64,000 nucleotides of DNA from Circinella umbellata (taxonomy: Eukaryota; Mucoromycota; Mucoromycetes; Mucorales; Lichtheimiaceae): NCBI GenBank assembly GCA_025093555.1, contig JAIWNF010000059.1, forward strand, positions 208,951 to 272,950, given 5' to 3'. The notes beneath the pieces are model-generated. The model saw nothing but the letters and a program-made list of their open reading frames with translations. It was not told where the DNA came from and did no database searches. The translations under genes were made by a program, and so were the position numbers. Below, in pieces: positions 52,277 to 64,000 of the stretch; the first letter of the stretch is position 1, and the number at the start of each line of letters is the position of its first letter.

Positions 52277-55200
52277 ATGAGACTTTTTGCTTCTGCAACG
52301 GGCCTCTTGGCTATCCTTTCAGTGTTGAATACGTCGGTTGGCGCTGCTCCTACTAAATCCGGATTTGAAATATCATGGGAAGAAGCATATGCCAAAGCAG
52401 AAAAGTTGGTTAGTGGATGGACATTGGAACAAAAAGTCAATGTTGGAACAGGTACGAAGCATTTAAGATATAATCATATGATGTTATTATTACATAATAG
52501 TATCGAGAAAATAAACTAAACAAATTCAAACCCCTTACGGAATGTTATAGGAAGTGGAAACGAACAAGGTCCTTGTGAAGGCAATACTATTGCATCCCCC
52601 GGTTTCCCTGGCCTTTGTATGAATGATGGTCCCACTGGTCTTCGACGTGCTTATAATACTAGTCAGTTTGTGGCCGGTATCAACTGCGGTGCCTCATTTG
52701 ACAGAGAATTGACCCGTCAACGTGGTGCTTACATGGGTGAAGAGTTCAGAGATAAGGGTGTTAACGTCATGTTAGGCCCCGGTATGAATATGCTTCGTGT
52801 TCCTCGTGGTGGTCGCAAGTAAGTATATTAATAAATTATTTGCTAAATTTTTTTAACGATATAAATTTAACCCTCATATGATAATAATTCAATTTTGTAA
52901 TAGTTGGGAATATGCTGGTGAAGATCCCTATCTTGTATCTGCAGTTGCCGAAGAACTTGTTCAGGGCATTCAAAGTGCGGGTGTGGTAATGTATATTATT
53001 CTCTAGTAATAAACATAACAGCAATAGTGTTCTTTACTATATGTACTCATTATTTTAATTATTATTTAGGTTGCTACTTCAAAACATCTTATTGGCAACG
53101 AACAAGAAGAAAATCGTTATACTGTAAGTTTATATTATACGACTAATATTTTGGTTTTTATAATACTCATAAAATATTATATTTATATTATATAGGTTGA
53201 TACTGTGATGGATGATAAGACCTTACATGAAATGTACTTGTTACCTTTCTATCATGCTGTTGAAGCTGGTACTGCTTCTATCATGTGTGGATACAGTAAG
53301 TACTATTATATTTTTTAAAAAATAATTTCAAGCAGGATATGGCATAATTGATTATAATGATAAAGTACATACTGAAATAACCTTTTCTCTTATTACTATA
53401 ATATAGACAAAGTTAATGGAACCTATGCTTGTGATTCTGACCATTTGATGAACACTATTTTGAAAGATCATCTCGACTTCAAGGGCTTTGTTATGTCTGA
53501 TTGGTGGGCAACACATTCGACTGTTAACGGCGTAAACGGTGGTCTCGATATGACTATGCCAGGTAAGTTTAGTTATTGAATAAATAGTTATGATTATTTT
53601 ATTTTTGTTAGAAACAATCAAAGAAGTGCCTTTAAATACATACTTATATTTTTATCAAATGATATATATAGGTGATGCAAACGCCGATAGTGTTACTGGT
53701 GGTGGTTTATGGTACGGAAAGAACCTTACTGACGCTGTTGAAAGAGGCGATGTCTCAGAAGAACGGGTAATTATCTTCTTTATGATAAACGACTACTATT
53801 ATACATGGTAATCTTATGTAATAATTAAAATAATAATATTAATATAATGGCATGAATCACATTATATACCATTTAGGTCACTGATTTGGCAACTCGTATC
53901 GTAGCTGCATGGTACAAGGTATATATATCTACAATTCTTACTATATTTAAAGTATTTATCTATATGACTTGAACTGTATACTTATTTATTATCTGTTATT
54001 TGTTTATTTATTTATTAGGTTGGAGAAGACAAGGTATATATATACTATTAATTATTATTATTACCAAAAGACTTTGGCGTGAAGAGAAGTGGTAGTTTGA
54101 ATGTATAGTGAGTCTTGTTGCTAACAGCATTATAATTTAATTACTATGACAATTATTATTAGGACTATCCCGATTTACGATTCAACTACTTTGATTCCAA
54201 TGTTCATGCAGATCTCGATGTTCAACGTAACCACAAAGAAAACATTCGAGCACAAGGTGCTGCTTCCGTTGTCCTTTTGAAGAATGAAGATAACATTCTT
54301 CCTCTTAAGCAAGATTCTGCTAAAAAGTGGGCAATTATTGGTAGTGACGCCGGAGCTGATCCAGAGTAAGTTTTTTCTTTCTATTTATTACTATTACTAC
54401 CTCACCTTCTTTTTAATGTCGTTGATTGCTTATTTGATAAATCATTTCTTTAGAGGTTTGAACAAGTGCCCTGATGCTAATTGCTCCCGCGGTACATTAA
54501 CACAAGGCTGGGGATCTGGATCATGTTATCTTCCTTATCTCGTTACTGTAAGAATTATAAATGAACTTTTCTTTCATACTATTGAGTCTATTATATTATG
54601 TTTGAGCTACCCATTCATTGAACATTTATATTATTGTATTTATAGCCCCTCGATGGTATTACCAACCGTGTAGATGATTCCGTAGAAATCACTCACACCT
54701 TTGATGATTGGGATCTTGAAAGTGCTGGAAAACTTGCTGCTGATGCCGACATTGCTTTTGTATTTGCTAAATCTGACTCTGGTGAAATGTACATTGTAGT
54801 TGACGACAATCCTGGCGATCGTAACAACCTTACTCTTTGGTACAATGGTGATAATTTGGTATATATTATAACCCTCTATTATATATTATACACACGTTAC
54901 TAATTGTTATCTGTATTCATCATATACTATTTACTATTGAACTTTGCTAACAAACACAATTTATCATAGATTAATGCTGTAGCTGATGCCAATGAAAACA
55001 CTGTAGTTGTCATTCACTCTGTTGGCCCAATTGATATGAATGCATGGATTGATCATCCTAACATTAAGGTAATAATCAAAGAATTGGGTACTTGAAAAAA
55101 AAAGCATATGATTTGTATATACTATTATTGACATTCAATTGAATATCATATCATATTATATTATATAATACAGGCGATTGTTTGGCCTGGTTTACCCGGT

Positions 55201-55916
55201 CAAGAAACCGGAAACTCCCTTGCTGATGTCTTGTTTGGTGATTACAATCCTTCCGGTCGTTTACCTTATACCATTGCCAAAAATATTGATGATTACGTTG
55301 CTGATGTTTCTCCAGAACTTGAGGTAAATATCATACTCTTATTGCTTTATCCTCATCTATACCCCCTTCTTTTTGCTACACATATTACTTGTACACATCA
55401 CAGTCATCCCAAGATAATAATATGACTTACTCAAACATTTTTATATTGAAATAGGTTGAATATACTGAAGGTGTCTATATCGGTTATCGTCACTTTGATA
55501 AGAATAACATCACTCCTCTTTACGAGTTCGGTTATGGCTTGGCTTACACCACATACGAGTATAGCAAGTTGAAGATCAAGACCAAGAAGAATAGTGATGG
55601 TTTGAAACTTACCGATACTTTGGCAAGTGCATCCTTGTTCGTCGAAAACACTGGCGAAGTCGATGGTAATGAAATTGTTCAAGCCTATGTTGTTTATCCT
55701 GAATCAGCTGATCAACCACCCAAACAATTGCGTGGATTTGAAAAAGTTTTTGTTGAAGCTGGTAAAAAACAAAAAGTAAATCTTGATTTCACTGTTCGTG
55801 ATTTGAGTTACTGGGATGTTGTTCAACAAAAATGGGTTGTTGCAAGTGGTGAATATACTCTTCTTGTTGGCCACACAAGTCTTGATATTCGTCAAGAAAC
55901 TACTTTTACTCTTTAA
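52277..55916 (+). CDS. Secreted beta-glucosidase, glycoside hydrolase family 3
   Basis: Fifteen exons (first 52277-52451, last 55455-55916) join in frame to 735 residues. A signal peptide ([20 protein letters not shown], cut near residue 23) precedes the GH3 N-domain ([51 protein letters not shown]). The nucleophile is the Asp of [12 protein letters not shown], near residue 258. The C-domain has [17 protein letters not shown] and [20 protein letters not shown]; its Glu is probably the acid/base. [19 protein letters not shown] and NPSGRLPYT follow. A C-terminal FnIII-like domain ([15 protein letters not shown], then QLRGFEKV) ends the protein. The enzyme releases glucose from cellobiose or beta-glucans outside the cell. 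One exon, 54019-54033, is 15 bases long and encodes VGEDK. N-glycosylation sequons are present (NTS, NGT, NLT). Confidence 0.95.
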
Positions 55917-57165
55917 TTTATCTCTCTTTTTTAAATTATTATTATTGTTATTATTACTATCAAACAGTTTTTCTTATTATAAATCATTTTTTTTTCCACA
56001 ACGCAACCAATAAATAAATTAAGCTTGATGCTAAATATTATATAACTAAATTTAATGAATAGAGTAGTCTACTTTTTATATACATATTTTATTTATTTTA
56101 TTTATATATTAATTCTACGTAGAAAGAAGGGACTGCGACCTTGTTGATTCATACATTTGAAATTTCTGTACCTGAAATATATTTTAATTCAAAGAAAGAC
56201 TGGAATATGCTTGGCATCATATTATGATATACATATTACAGTGCTAGAAGTTGAACTCAATCACTTCATAAAAAATGAGCCATGGTTTTTTTTTTCACAT
56301 AAAACACGCAAATCGCCTATACTACCCAAGCAAAGTTGAGTCATAAAGCTTGTTGATTTATTCGTCCCACGTAAATAAGAGCCACAATTCGCCAGAAACT
56401 GTTTTCCTATCAATTATTTATTTTGGCTAAAAACAATTTGCATTGATAAACTCACATTGTCAAACGAAATATTGTTGTGATTTTTGGGTAAGAGTTACCG
56501 TCGTTATACAAATGAAAACCGTGAACAATTTATCATATAGAATGTTTGGGCATAATGATTAATTATTATTATTATTACTATTATTCGAGTTAGGAAGTTG
56601 ACCTCATATCATAAATCAAGGTAGTTCCAAGACAATTAAGAATACGAGTGATAGAATAGCAACAGAATACTAATTATATACAGCTGTGTTAGGTGGTGAA
56701 TGATCGGAATAAGATTGTAAAGTAGAAAAAAAAAACATGTTGTGTCACTAAAATTAAACCAGTCATATTATCTTTAGCATTTTAATTATAGAAATCAGCG
56801 AGCTATTATTCAACTCAATTATACAACGCTCTTTCTCTCTTTTTAACATATTTTTTCCTCTTCTATATATATCATGAAACATCTATACAGTGTTTTGCGT
56901 TTAAAAATATAAAAATTGGGAGGGTCAAATATAATTTTTGGTTCGGCCAATGAAATTTTCAGGCGAAATTAACCACAGCATCGACAACTTTAGTCGGCTT
57001 CTGAAGTAACGAGGTATCGACTAAGTTAGATGACCTCGTGACCCCGCGACTTCATCTTTTCGGGGTTATTTTAATCTAATAAAATACCTATTTCTAGAAA
57101 GTATCTGTTCCTGTCCCAAAAACAAACAAAACATCAACTTTTATTATTTTACTATTCTTTATATC
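55917..57165. other. Intergenic region left of the KDZ transposase
   Basis: No gene was recognised. From 56925 the base composition becomes less AT-rich. Small foldbacks occur there: GAGGT...ACCTC around 57010-57037 and CCCCG...CGGGG around 57042-57065. These could be subterminal sequence of the transposon, but no inverted partner was found on the right side by eye. Confidence 0.45.
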
Positions 57166-60100
57166 ATGCCTCCAAAATATCGTGGTTTCGGTGAAAGACA
57201 AAAGGATATTTTTAAGAGTGTGTCTAGAGCTGGAGTGAGACGAACAGCTTACGTAGAACCTGTAATTCCTACAGTAGATCAACATGGTAATCATGCCATC
57301 AATCCCCCTGTAATTCGCACTGTGCCCTCAGAATGGGAGGATGTAGTTGTAGCATCTAGAATCACAAAGCGAAACAAAGTCGAAGACCGGGCAAGAAGTT
57401 GGGCTAAAATTTTACCTTTGCTACTTGAAGCTTTCAAGCAAGGGTGTGGTGTTGAAACACCATCACCTGAAGCATTGGCACCAATTGATGATCCCCTACT
57501 TTGCTCATGTCCTGGAAAAGGCTCCAAGTTCATCAGGTGCATCTTCAAGTGTGGTATGTTGAAAAAATGTAACATTATTCAGTAGATGAGTTAATAAATA
57601 TATTTTTTATACACAACTAGGTGTTCGACGCGCCGAGATCCAGTTTTGCAAGAAATGCCCGCAGCACAAATTACCAATTGTGTTGATGCGCAGACAACTG
57701 TTTCCGCTGACTCCTGAGGATCCGAATGTCGCCATCCATGTAGAGCAAATTAGAAGCATGCATCTAATGCACTATATATGCCGCACATCAATCCATGCAA
57801 TCTCCGAATGGGCAAGAGCTGAGTATCACTACAAGGTAATTTAATGTAAACGCATAACAAAATAATGGCATAAGATTTACTTTTCTTATCTTTTATATTG
57901 AGATGATATAGCTTCCCATTCCTGCTTCATTTAAGCAACGACTCAGTGAAGCTCTTCCGATGTATGCACGAATGATGCTCAATATTGAGAAGGAGCAAAA
58001 AGAAGCTTTCAACTTGGAGAGCGGATGCCCAGCATGCAAATACATGGTATGACAACGCTTTATATGTTATTGATATTAGAATCACTTTTAATGAATCACT
58101 AAAGGAATTATAAAATATTGATATAATATCTAATATTATAGCATGGATCCAAGACTGTCGCTGCTGATGGAAACTTCCAGCTCAGTCGATATTCTAGGGC
58201 AAATGAGCGGTCCAAGGATATTACCTATCAAGGACAGGAAGAAGTCGATCGTTACTGGGTAAAGCCCGAAAATGTTGTTCTGTACAATGAGACAGTATGT
58301 ATACTTCTTTTTCGACATTATTGTGTTGTTGATTATGTGAACTTACAAAGAATAACTTTTTGGTGTTTTAAGGCAAATGAAGGTTGTAGTAACTTTCAGG
58401 CGTTGAACAAGAAGGGTGGTATCAAACGTCATTTGGACCAAACGGGTGTGTTTGCTTGTACCTGTGGCCACGGCTACCCTCTAGTTGCTATGGATATGAC
58501 CACTCCAGGTGAAACGTAAGCTTTATTAAACATCATAATTATATATTAATAGAATTATATATTGACTGGTATATATTAGCTTTGGATATATCCTTAGCTG
58601 CCTGAAACAAGTGGTTCAAATGCCTCATTATGGAACAAATATCCGGATTTGCTATGATGTAGGCTGCAAGTTGAGGACAAGTCTCGAAAAAACTGAAAGT
58701 CTCGCATGTGTAAAAAATGTTCCCATTGCAGTTGGCATCTTCCATATCCTTAACCACAGCCCAGCGTGTCAACTTACATGTCATCCAAGAGTCAACGCTG
58801 GTTGGGGATTGCAAGATGGTGAGCATCTTGAAAGAATGTGGTCAAATCTCTCTGGTTTCATCTCTATGACCAGAAGTATGTCCTCTTCGAATAGACGACT
58901 TACATTGTCAACTGCTTTGGAGTTCTATGCTCAACAGAAGATAGACGCAATTGGTATGTAATTATACAAAAAGGATAAAGGTGGTTGTATATTTTTATAG
59001 CGATGTGGATCAATCTTGATTATTTGAAAACTGAACAAAAGAGAGCGAGAGTTGGAGATTATTTAATAAAGCTAAAAATAATGATTACTCACAAACATTT
59101 TAATTTTGTAACAGGGACCAATCTGAAACGTAAGTTCAGACGTGCATGTCTTCTTCGAAGAGATGCTTTGAAAGCTCTCAGGAAAGCGGGGATTGAGGAG
59201 GATGACGAAGAAAGGTTGCAAAATTTGCAACATGTGTGGGATCAACAGATCAGAAGCACTGTTGCTTCTATAACAAACGGGAGTGGCAGGTTTGCTGCTT
59301 CAAATAGAGCAATTGAAAATCTCCGGGTTGCAATTGCTATATTTGATTTAATTGACCATGCATTTCGGGTGCAAGGCAATGGTAATGATCTTTTATTGGT
59401 ATGAATCGAATTGTAGTTAACAATTGATATACTCATTGACAGTATAAATTTTATAGGCCATAATCGGACGCAAAGTCTTGCAGCACAACGGCAAGCAGCC
59501 CGAGATCAAGTGGCACGGAAATTAAAAATTTACAACGAAAAGATACGTGCTGGACGTGTTTTCGGTAAGCATATATACGGCATAGCGAATTGTTGAGTAT
59601 AAATATTTGTTTAGTAACATACGTACACAGGTTTTGAAGAATACGACGATGTGAATACTGTTTTAAGTAAAGAGAGTCGTTTTCGTTTTCGGATGAATAT
59701 TGTAAATCTTATGACTGGCGATCAACCTTATGATGCCTTTCATGGTTTACAAAGAGCTAATGAAGAGCTTATGATATTGAAGGTTAGTAAAGTAAATATA
59801 TTGATTTTTTCATTTGCAATGCTGACATTTAAACATTATTTAAAATACCAATTTACAGGATGAAGCTACTTCAGTGCTTAAGTATGCGAAAACTGTTGTC
59901 GAGCAACTTCAGGATGTGGTAAAAAATCACATTGGGCCGTATTCTTTGTCCGAATACTATAAACAAAAAGGAATGGTGTTGATGCTGGCACGAACATTGG
60001 AGCGAACAAGAGCATGGAAGAAGCAACAGAGCAAGCTCTTGGCAAAGATTGCTGATGGTACGATTGCATCAGTTAATGAAAGGGAGAATGACGATGAAGA

Positions 60101-60230
60101 GGATGCTGCAGTGGAGGCAGATGGGGTGACGGATGAATGGAGCAGAGTGGAAGAAGAAGTGTTGGATGACCAACAATTTGAGATAGATGCTGATTTTGTC
60201 AACATGTTTCCGGTTGATGATGCTCTCTAA
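57166..60230 (+). CDS. KDZ-family transposase (Kyakuja/Dileera/Zisupton)
   Basis: KDZ proteins are DDE/RNase-H-fold DNA transposases that expanded widely in fungi. Ten exons (57166-57553, 57621-57835, 57912-58046, 58142-58294, 58373-58515, 58580-58953, 59001-59381, 59457-59564, 59631-59782, 59859-60230) join in frame to 806 residues without an internal stop. An N-terminal Cys cluster (CSCPGKG, IRCIFKCG, FCKKCPQHK) resembles the CxC zinc modules seen with this family. GCPACKY precedes the core. Three acidic catalytic motifs are in order: AADGNFQLSR (Asp255), ICYDVGCK (Asp371) and GLQDGEHLERMWS (Glu426). A helical C-terminal region and an acidic tail follow. Introns suit the host's splicing. 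The gene seems intact and could be active. Confidence 0.93.
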
Positions 60231-60830
60231 CCCATCATTTTAAACTCATGAATAATATATCCTTCTTCCTCTTAAAATAAGAAACCACATACTGCTTGCT
60301 ATATTACAGATTTACGATAGGTCACTGATATTATGTCTCTAGGTTACAAAAAAAAGAATTGGATTACTTATTTGCGATATAGATCATAAACTCAGGTGGG
60401 GTATATAGTTTGCAAATCGATATATTTCATAAAAAATAAAAATAGGTAAGTACAATGGTGTATTGAGTAGTCATTTGAGATTAAGCTTATTTAATAATCT
60501 CATAAGTAAACTGTATCCATAATCATATGCAAAAAAAAGTATCAGACTTAAATATAGACCAAGTGAATATAATAATAAACAATAGAAAAGATCACGCTAT
60601 TTAAACAATTCATTAAATAAAACTAATTATTACTGCAACCAGATTTAACAAAAAATAGGGTTACAGAAAAAGAAGTAACCCTCGGAAATGTTTTTTTTTA
60701 CTTTATCATCGATATCATTATTACAAATAGTAATACTTAATTATTACCATCATTACAATTATCACATCCTTTACTACTACTCGCATCAGCTTCACTACTA
60801 CACCCTCCTTCTACTCCTCTTTATTATATA

Positions 60831-61853
60831 TTAGCATAACGTTTCATTGGAAACCCGCTTGCGAATCCAAGGCTCCCATTCTTCTTTTTGTACGACATTC
60901 TTCTTTCTGGACAATGCGCCGTTCAAAACGAGATCATCATCATCAGTTTCAAACCCACGCTCTTGGAAATCAGGCAGTCCACCATTCAACAAAAGAGGGC
61001 AGCCCACCCAGCGGAATGCACGGAATTTTGGCCCGTTATCGGCAAGAAACCTAGGGCATTCTTTTTTCAATGCGTCCTGGACTACTCCGTTGATATGAAG
61101 CATTGCCCTCGCTTCTAAACTGTTGAAAGAATCATATGCTTCTTCCATCATTGTATTACTGAAAAATTGAAAATACTCAGGATTAAAAAGCGTACGTCCT
61201 TCATCAGCACATAACAAATATGGAACAACCTTCCAGCATTCTCCATATTCTGTCTCCACGTTAAGAATGGATTGCACGTATTGTATTTTTTCCATTGCTA
61301 TGTCACAGTTTTCAAGTAATTTCAAATAGCTTTCAAGCTTTTCATCTATAACCAAACTTGAAAGTTTTATGAAATACTTGTTGGCTGATTTATCTCTTGT
61401 CTCGGCTGTCTTTTTTATTTTATCAGCTGGAGCACGTTTTTTTGCGCTCTGTCTCTTCTGCTCAAGTCGTCTTTTGCGTGATAGTGTTTTTACAGGGCCT
61501 GGTTTTTCTTGTGCAACCTCTTGTTTATGAATATCCTTCATATGGCGCTTAAAAGTGTTAGAGGCAGCAAACATAGTTGAACACTCAACACAGTAGTTCT
61601 CCAGAGGAAAAGCAGGTGAACGAAACTTATCAGAATACCAAGTCAATGTTGGTGTGCCTGGTGTCATAGATGCACGTCGTGGACGGCTGTACTCAAATGT
61701 TTGAGGTGGTGGTGCTGGAATGGATGGACGGGGCAAGTCGACATCCTTGAAAGAGAGATCAATACTATAACATAGTTAGTATGGGATATATAGTATGATT
61801 GGGTTATTTTTAATTTATATCTCAGGTCAAACATACACAGGAACTTGGGACAT
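60831..61853 (-). CDS. C2H2 zinc-finger protein next to the KDZ transposase (316 aa)
   Basis: Two exons join in frame. A 17-base first exon, 61837-61853, encodes MSQVP and part of Val. The second, 60831-61764, continues VIDLSFKDVDLPRPSIPAPP. A single C2H2 finger (YCVECSTMFAASNTFKRHMK then DIH) lies near residue 65. A Lys/Arg-rich stretch that may be a nuclear signal follows (KTLSRKRRLEQKRQSAKKRA). The C-terminal 180 residues are globular in appearance, with no recognised domain. Its end converges on the transposase 600 bases away. It may be a second protein of the transposon, for DNA binding or target choice, or a host gene. It has no TET/JBP-type motif, which is another known partner of KDZ elements. 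Confidence 0.7.
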
Positions 61854-62887
61854 TTAAACTTTCAAAAGGGAGGTTTTAAGCTTTTTGACAAAGAAAGTAT
61901 TTTTAAACATCCATTAAACAAGCTCCGAATGAATATATACCCACGTTTGTGCAATAATTGTCCGACTTGGTCTGTCATAGTTACAACTTTGACAGTCAGA
62001 GTATTTTATAGAATTTATACCATAAAATCTAAATACATATATTATCATTTACAAACATTTGTATTGATTAAATATAATATAAACAGACCGAAATTTGATG
62101 ACAAGTCTAAATAATAATTATCAAATAGTAATAATATACTTCTCTTATACGTAAAGATAATAGTGCTATATGATATGTAATTTAGATATGTCCCAGTAAG
62201 AAGACTATCTTTTGTTCTATCTGTAAAATATATGTTTTATTAAGTACGTATTAGTATTTAAAACATTATATATAACAGTAACCATAACTATATTAGAGAT
62301 ATAGTAGGTTCAACTTAGACTTGATAACATTTAAATAGAATATGGACATACTAAAAAATAATAGTAATAAAATCACTAATAGATCGTAGAAATCAATTAT
62401 AGTGTATGTACAACTTTGAAGGGGTATTGATAATAAGACAACATTTAGAAAAAAGCTTTAATCCTCTTGTTCTATGTTTTTTTTTTCTTTTTCATTTGGC
62501 AAAATATTCCAAAATAATATAAATGAATAAGTTTATATAAAAAATTGTAATATGTACGTACGTATTATTATTAAATGATATGATATTAACACTATACATA
62601 CATGCATATTCATTATATTTTGATGTATAAGATATTTACTTATTTTTTTAATACTATACGTAAAGTATAGTATATTCATATATACAACCTATAGCTAAGA
62701 ATTATTATTTCTTTAAGAAAATAAACTAATCTGCTATAATATACTACTATTATAGACGGCGTAAACTCATTTCTACTATTATAACTTAAAGCATTCTATT
62801 TATCAGCGTTCAGCTGAAGTACAAACTTAACAGTATTTCTGATAACCATGTTCTATAGTACTCATATAAATACATATGCTCATCACG
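61854..62887. other. AT-rich region right of the KDZ locus
   Basis: No gene was recognised. The stretch is very AT-rich with many TATA/ATAT steps. A plus-strand frame at 61845-62114 has no recognisable feature. Confidence 0.5.
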
Positions 62888-63180
62888 GTTGCAACATGGA
62901 TAACTATAGTTGACACAGTTGCAACATGGATAACTATAGTGGACATGGTTGCAACATGGACAACTATAGTTGACACGGTTGTAACATGGATAACTATAGC
63001 TGGGCATGGTTGCAACATGGATAACTATAGTTGGCACCAGTTGTAACATGGATAACTATAGCGGACACAGTTGCAACATGGACAACTATAGTTGACACGG
63101 TTGTAACATGGATAACTATAGCTGACACGGTTGTAACATGGATAACTATAGTTGACACGGTTGCAACATGAATAATGGGG
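62888..63180. repeat. 30-base minisatellite, about 9.6 copies
   Basis: Units of 30-31 bases are head-to-tail. Each starts GTTGCAACATGG (or GTTGTAACATGG), continues with ATAACTATAGTT or a variant, and ends GACACG or similar. Two parts of the consensus are perfect palindromes: GTTGCAAC and AACTATAGTT. Units differ by a few substitutions, mostly in the GACACG end and in C/T at the fifth base. The minus-strand frame across it is open because 30 is a multiple of three and gives Cys-rich repeats, but it is not taken as a gene. Confidence 0.93.
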
Positions 63181-64000
63181 TCATGATGGCTGTAACCTAC
63201 AGTTTTTAAGCTAACTAGTAATGATTACAATTAAATATCATTACTTCATAATATTAGTGATCTTATTCCGGTATATCGTATCACCACACACCTTGCAGGC
63301 TTGTAGCATGCCAAGGAAACATAAAGAAATAATGCATACGTAGCAAAAGAAAATAAAAAAAATGTTTTAAGTATATATGTTTTGTGGTTCTACTAAATGA
63401 CGATAACAGAGAAATGCATGGACAATGTATTTTTCTTTAGTATAGGTTAACTAAAAAAATACTTCATATGGAGGGGCATGGCGTAAGTAGCAATTGTACT
63501 GAGACATATACATTTTGAGTGATAATCACCCTAATTTGAAATATAATTTGACATTCTATATTTTATATACGTATATCTTTTTCTTGTCGCAGCTTAGAGG
63601 ATCGGTCGTATTGTATTGATAATTTGGTGTATTTGGTGGATATGGTGTGCATTGATATAATCATTGTAGATATATATAATATATATACATATTATTTGAT
63701 GATTTATCCGATCAGAACATTATTCACATCAGTAGACCAACAATCTTATTCTTTATTAGATCAAGCTGTCTCCAAAAAAAGCCTAAGCCTAATAAATAAA
63801 GATGTTATTCTAATATTCCGAATGGAAATGGTGGATCATTAAATGATTATACGGAATATGACCGATCTTCTTATCCGAAAAATAGCTTCCAATAGCTGAT
63901 TCGAAGATTTATAAGCAGCGTTTAAAGTATATTAGCCATTATTCTACATTGTGCATTTTGTATAGTGGATTATGGTAGTTGTTCAGAATAAAGAAGTATA
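63181..64000. other. AT-rich end of window
   Basis: No gene was recognised. A plus-strand frame at 63624-63842 is short and featureless. Confidence 0.5.

Larger units (their letters stand above)
57166..61853. mobile_element. Probable KDZ DNA transposon (ends not defined)
   Basis: The interval covers the KDZ transposase and the convergent C2H2 gene. Both look intact and neither resembles a host housekeeping gene. They are bounded by gene-free AT-rich DNA. Terminal inverted repeats and a target-site duplication could not be found by eye, so the true element is probably larger than this span, and including the C2H2 gene is inference. Confidence 0.6.

Noticed and set aside
56925..57165. Left terminal inverted repeat of the KDZ element
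   Set aside because: Small local foldbacks are present, but no inverted partner was found on the right side.
59051..59114. Possible intron inside KDZ exon 7 (GTTGGA...ACAG)
   Set aside because: Removing 64 bases breaks the frame into an early stop, while the unspliced frame continues into conserved-looking sequence.
62810..63049. Cys-rich minus-strand open frame
   Set aside because: It arises because the minisatellite unit is 30 bases, so any stop-free frame stays open; no start context or domain.
62888..63180. Resemblance to a CRISPR array because of 30-base repeats
   Set aside because: Units are directly adjacent with no unique spacers, and the genome is eukaryotic.

Overview
The window is eukaryotic and looks like nuclear DNA of an early-diverging fungus, most likely Mucoromycota (Mucorales-like). 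The evidence is strong AT richness, many short introns (about 50-190 bases) with GTAAG-type donors and (T/A)AG acceptors, protein families typical of fungi, and an intact KDZ-family transposase of the kind found in fungal genomes. No rRNA, tRNA, CRISPR array or prokaryotic feature was recognised. All multi-exon models below were joined by hand. Unless stated otherwise, the exon lengths keep the reading frame from start to stop.

Region by region: 1-5.3 kb is AT-rich and gene-poor, with a duplicated block, a long T-rich microsatellite and a small inverted repeat. From 5.3 to 9.6 kb lies an unusual locus read on the minus strand. A 645-residue protein has a hydrophobic N-terminus and an acidic, internally duplicated tail. 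On its 3' side is a tandem array of exon-like units that each keep splice sites, and on its 5' side are three copies of a 215-base repeat. From 11.7 to 12.7 kb are a small Swi5 recombination-factor gene and a broken, 5'-truncated cyclin C copy.

14.2-19.9 kb holds a dense group: proteasome alpha-5, a Lys/Ser-rich protein with a C-terminal membrane anchor, the exon-junction factor PYM, and a hormone-sensitive-lipase-type hydrolase. 22.0-28.2 kb is one gene for a protein of about 1,825 residues made of Sel1 repeats, with an N-myristoylation-type start. A WWE-like protein gene follows at 29.1 kb. 30.1-35.8 kb is gene-poor and contains the remains of a transposon-type protein gene.

35.8-55.9 kb is a run of plus-strand genes: a TPR/F-box/LRR protein, a short-chain dehydrogenase, a WDR81/GFS12-like kinase-like/BEACH/WD40 protein with about 31 exons, a eukaryotic-type pantothenate kinase, and a secreted family-3 beta-glucosidase. 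57.2-61.9 kb holds an apparently intact KDZ transposase and a convergent C2H2 zinc-finger gene that may travel with it. The window ends in AT-rich DNA with a 30-base minisatellite whose unit carries two perfect palindromes.

Most genes are independent housekeeping functions: protein turnover, mRNA surveillance, CoA synthesis, endosomal trafficking and cellulose/glucan use. The least explained part is the minus-strand locus at 5.3-9.6 kb.
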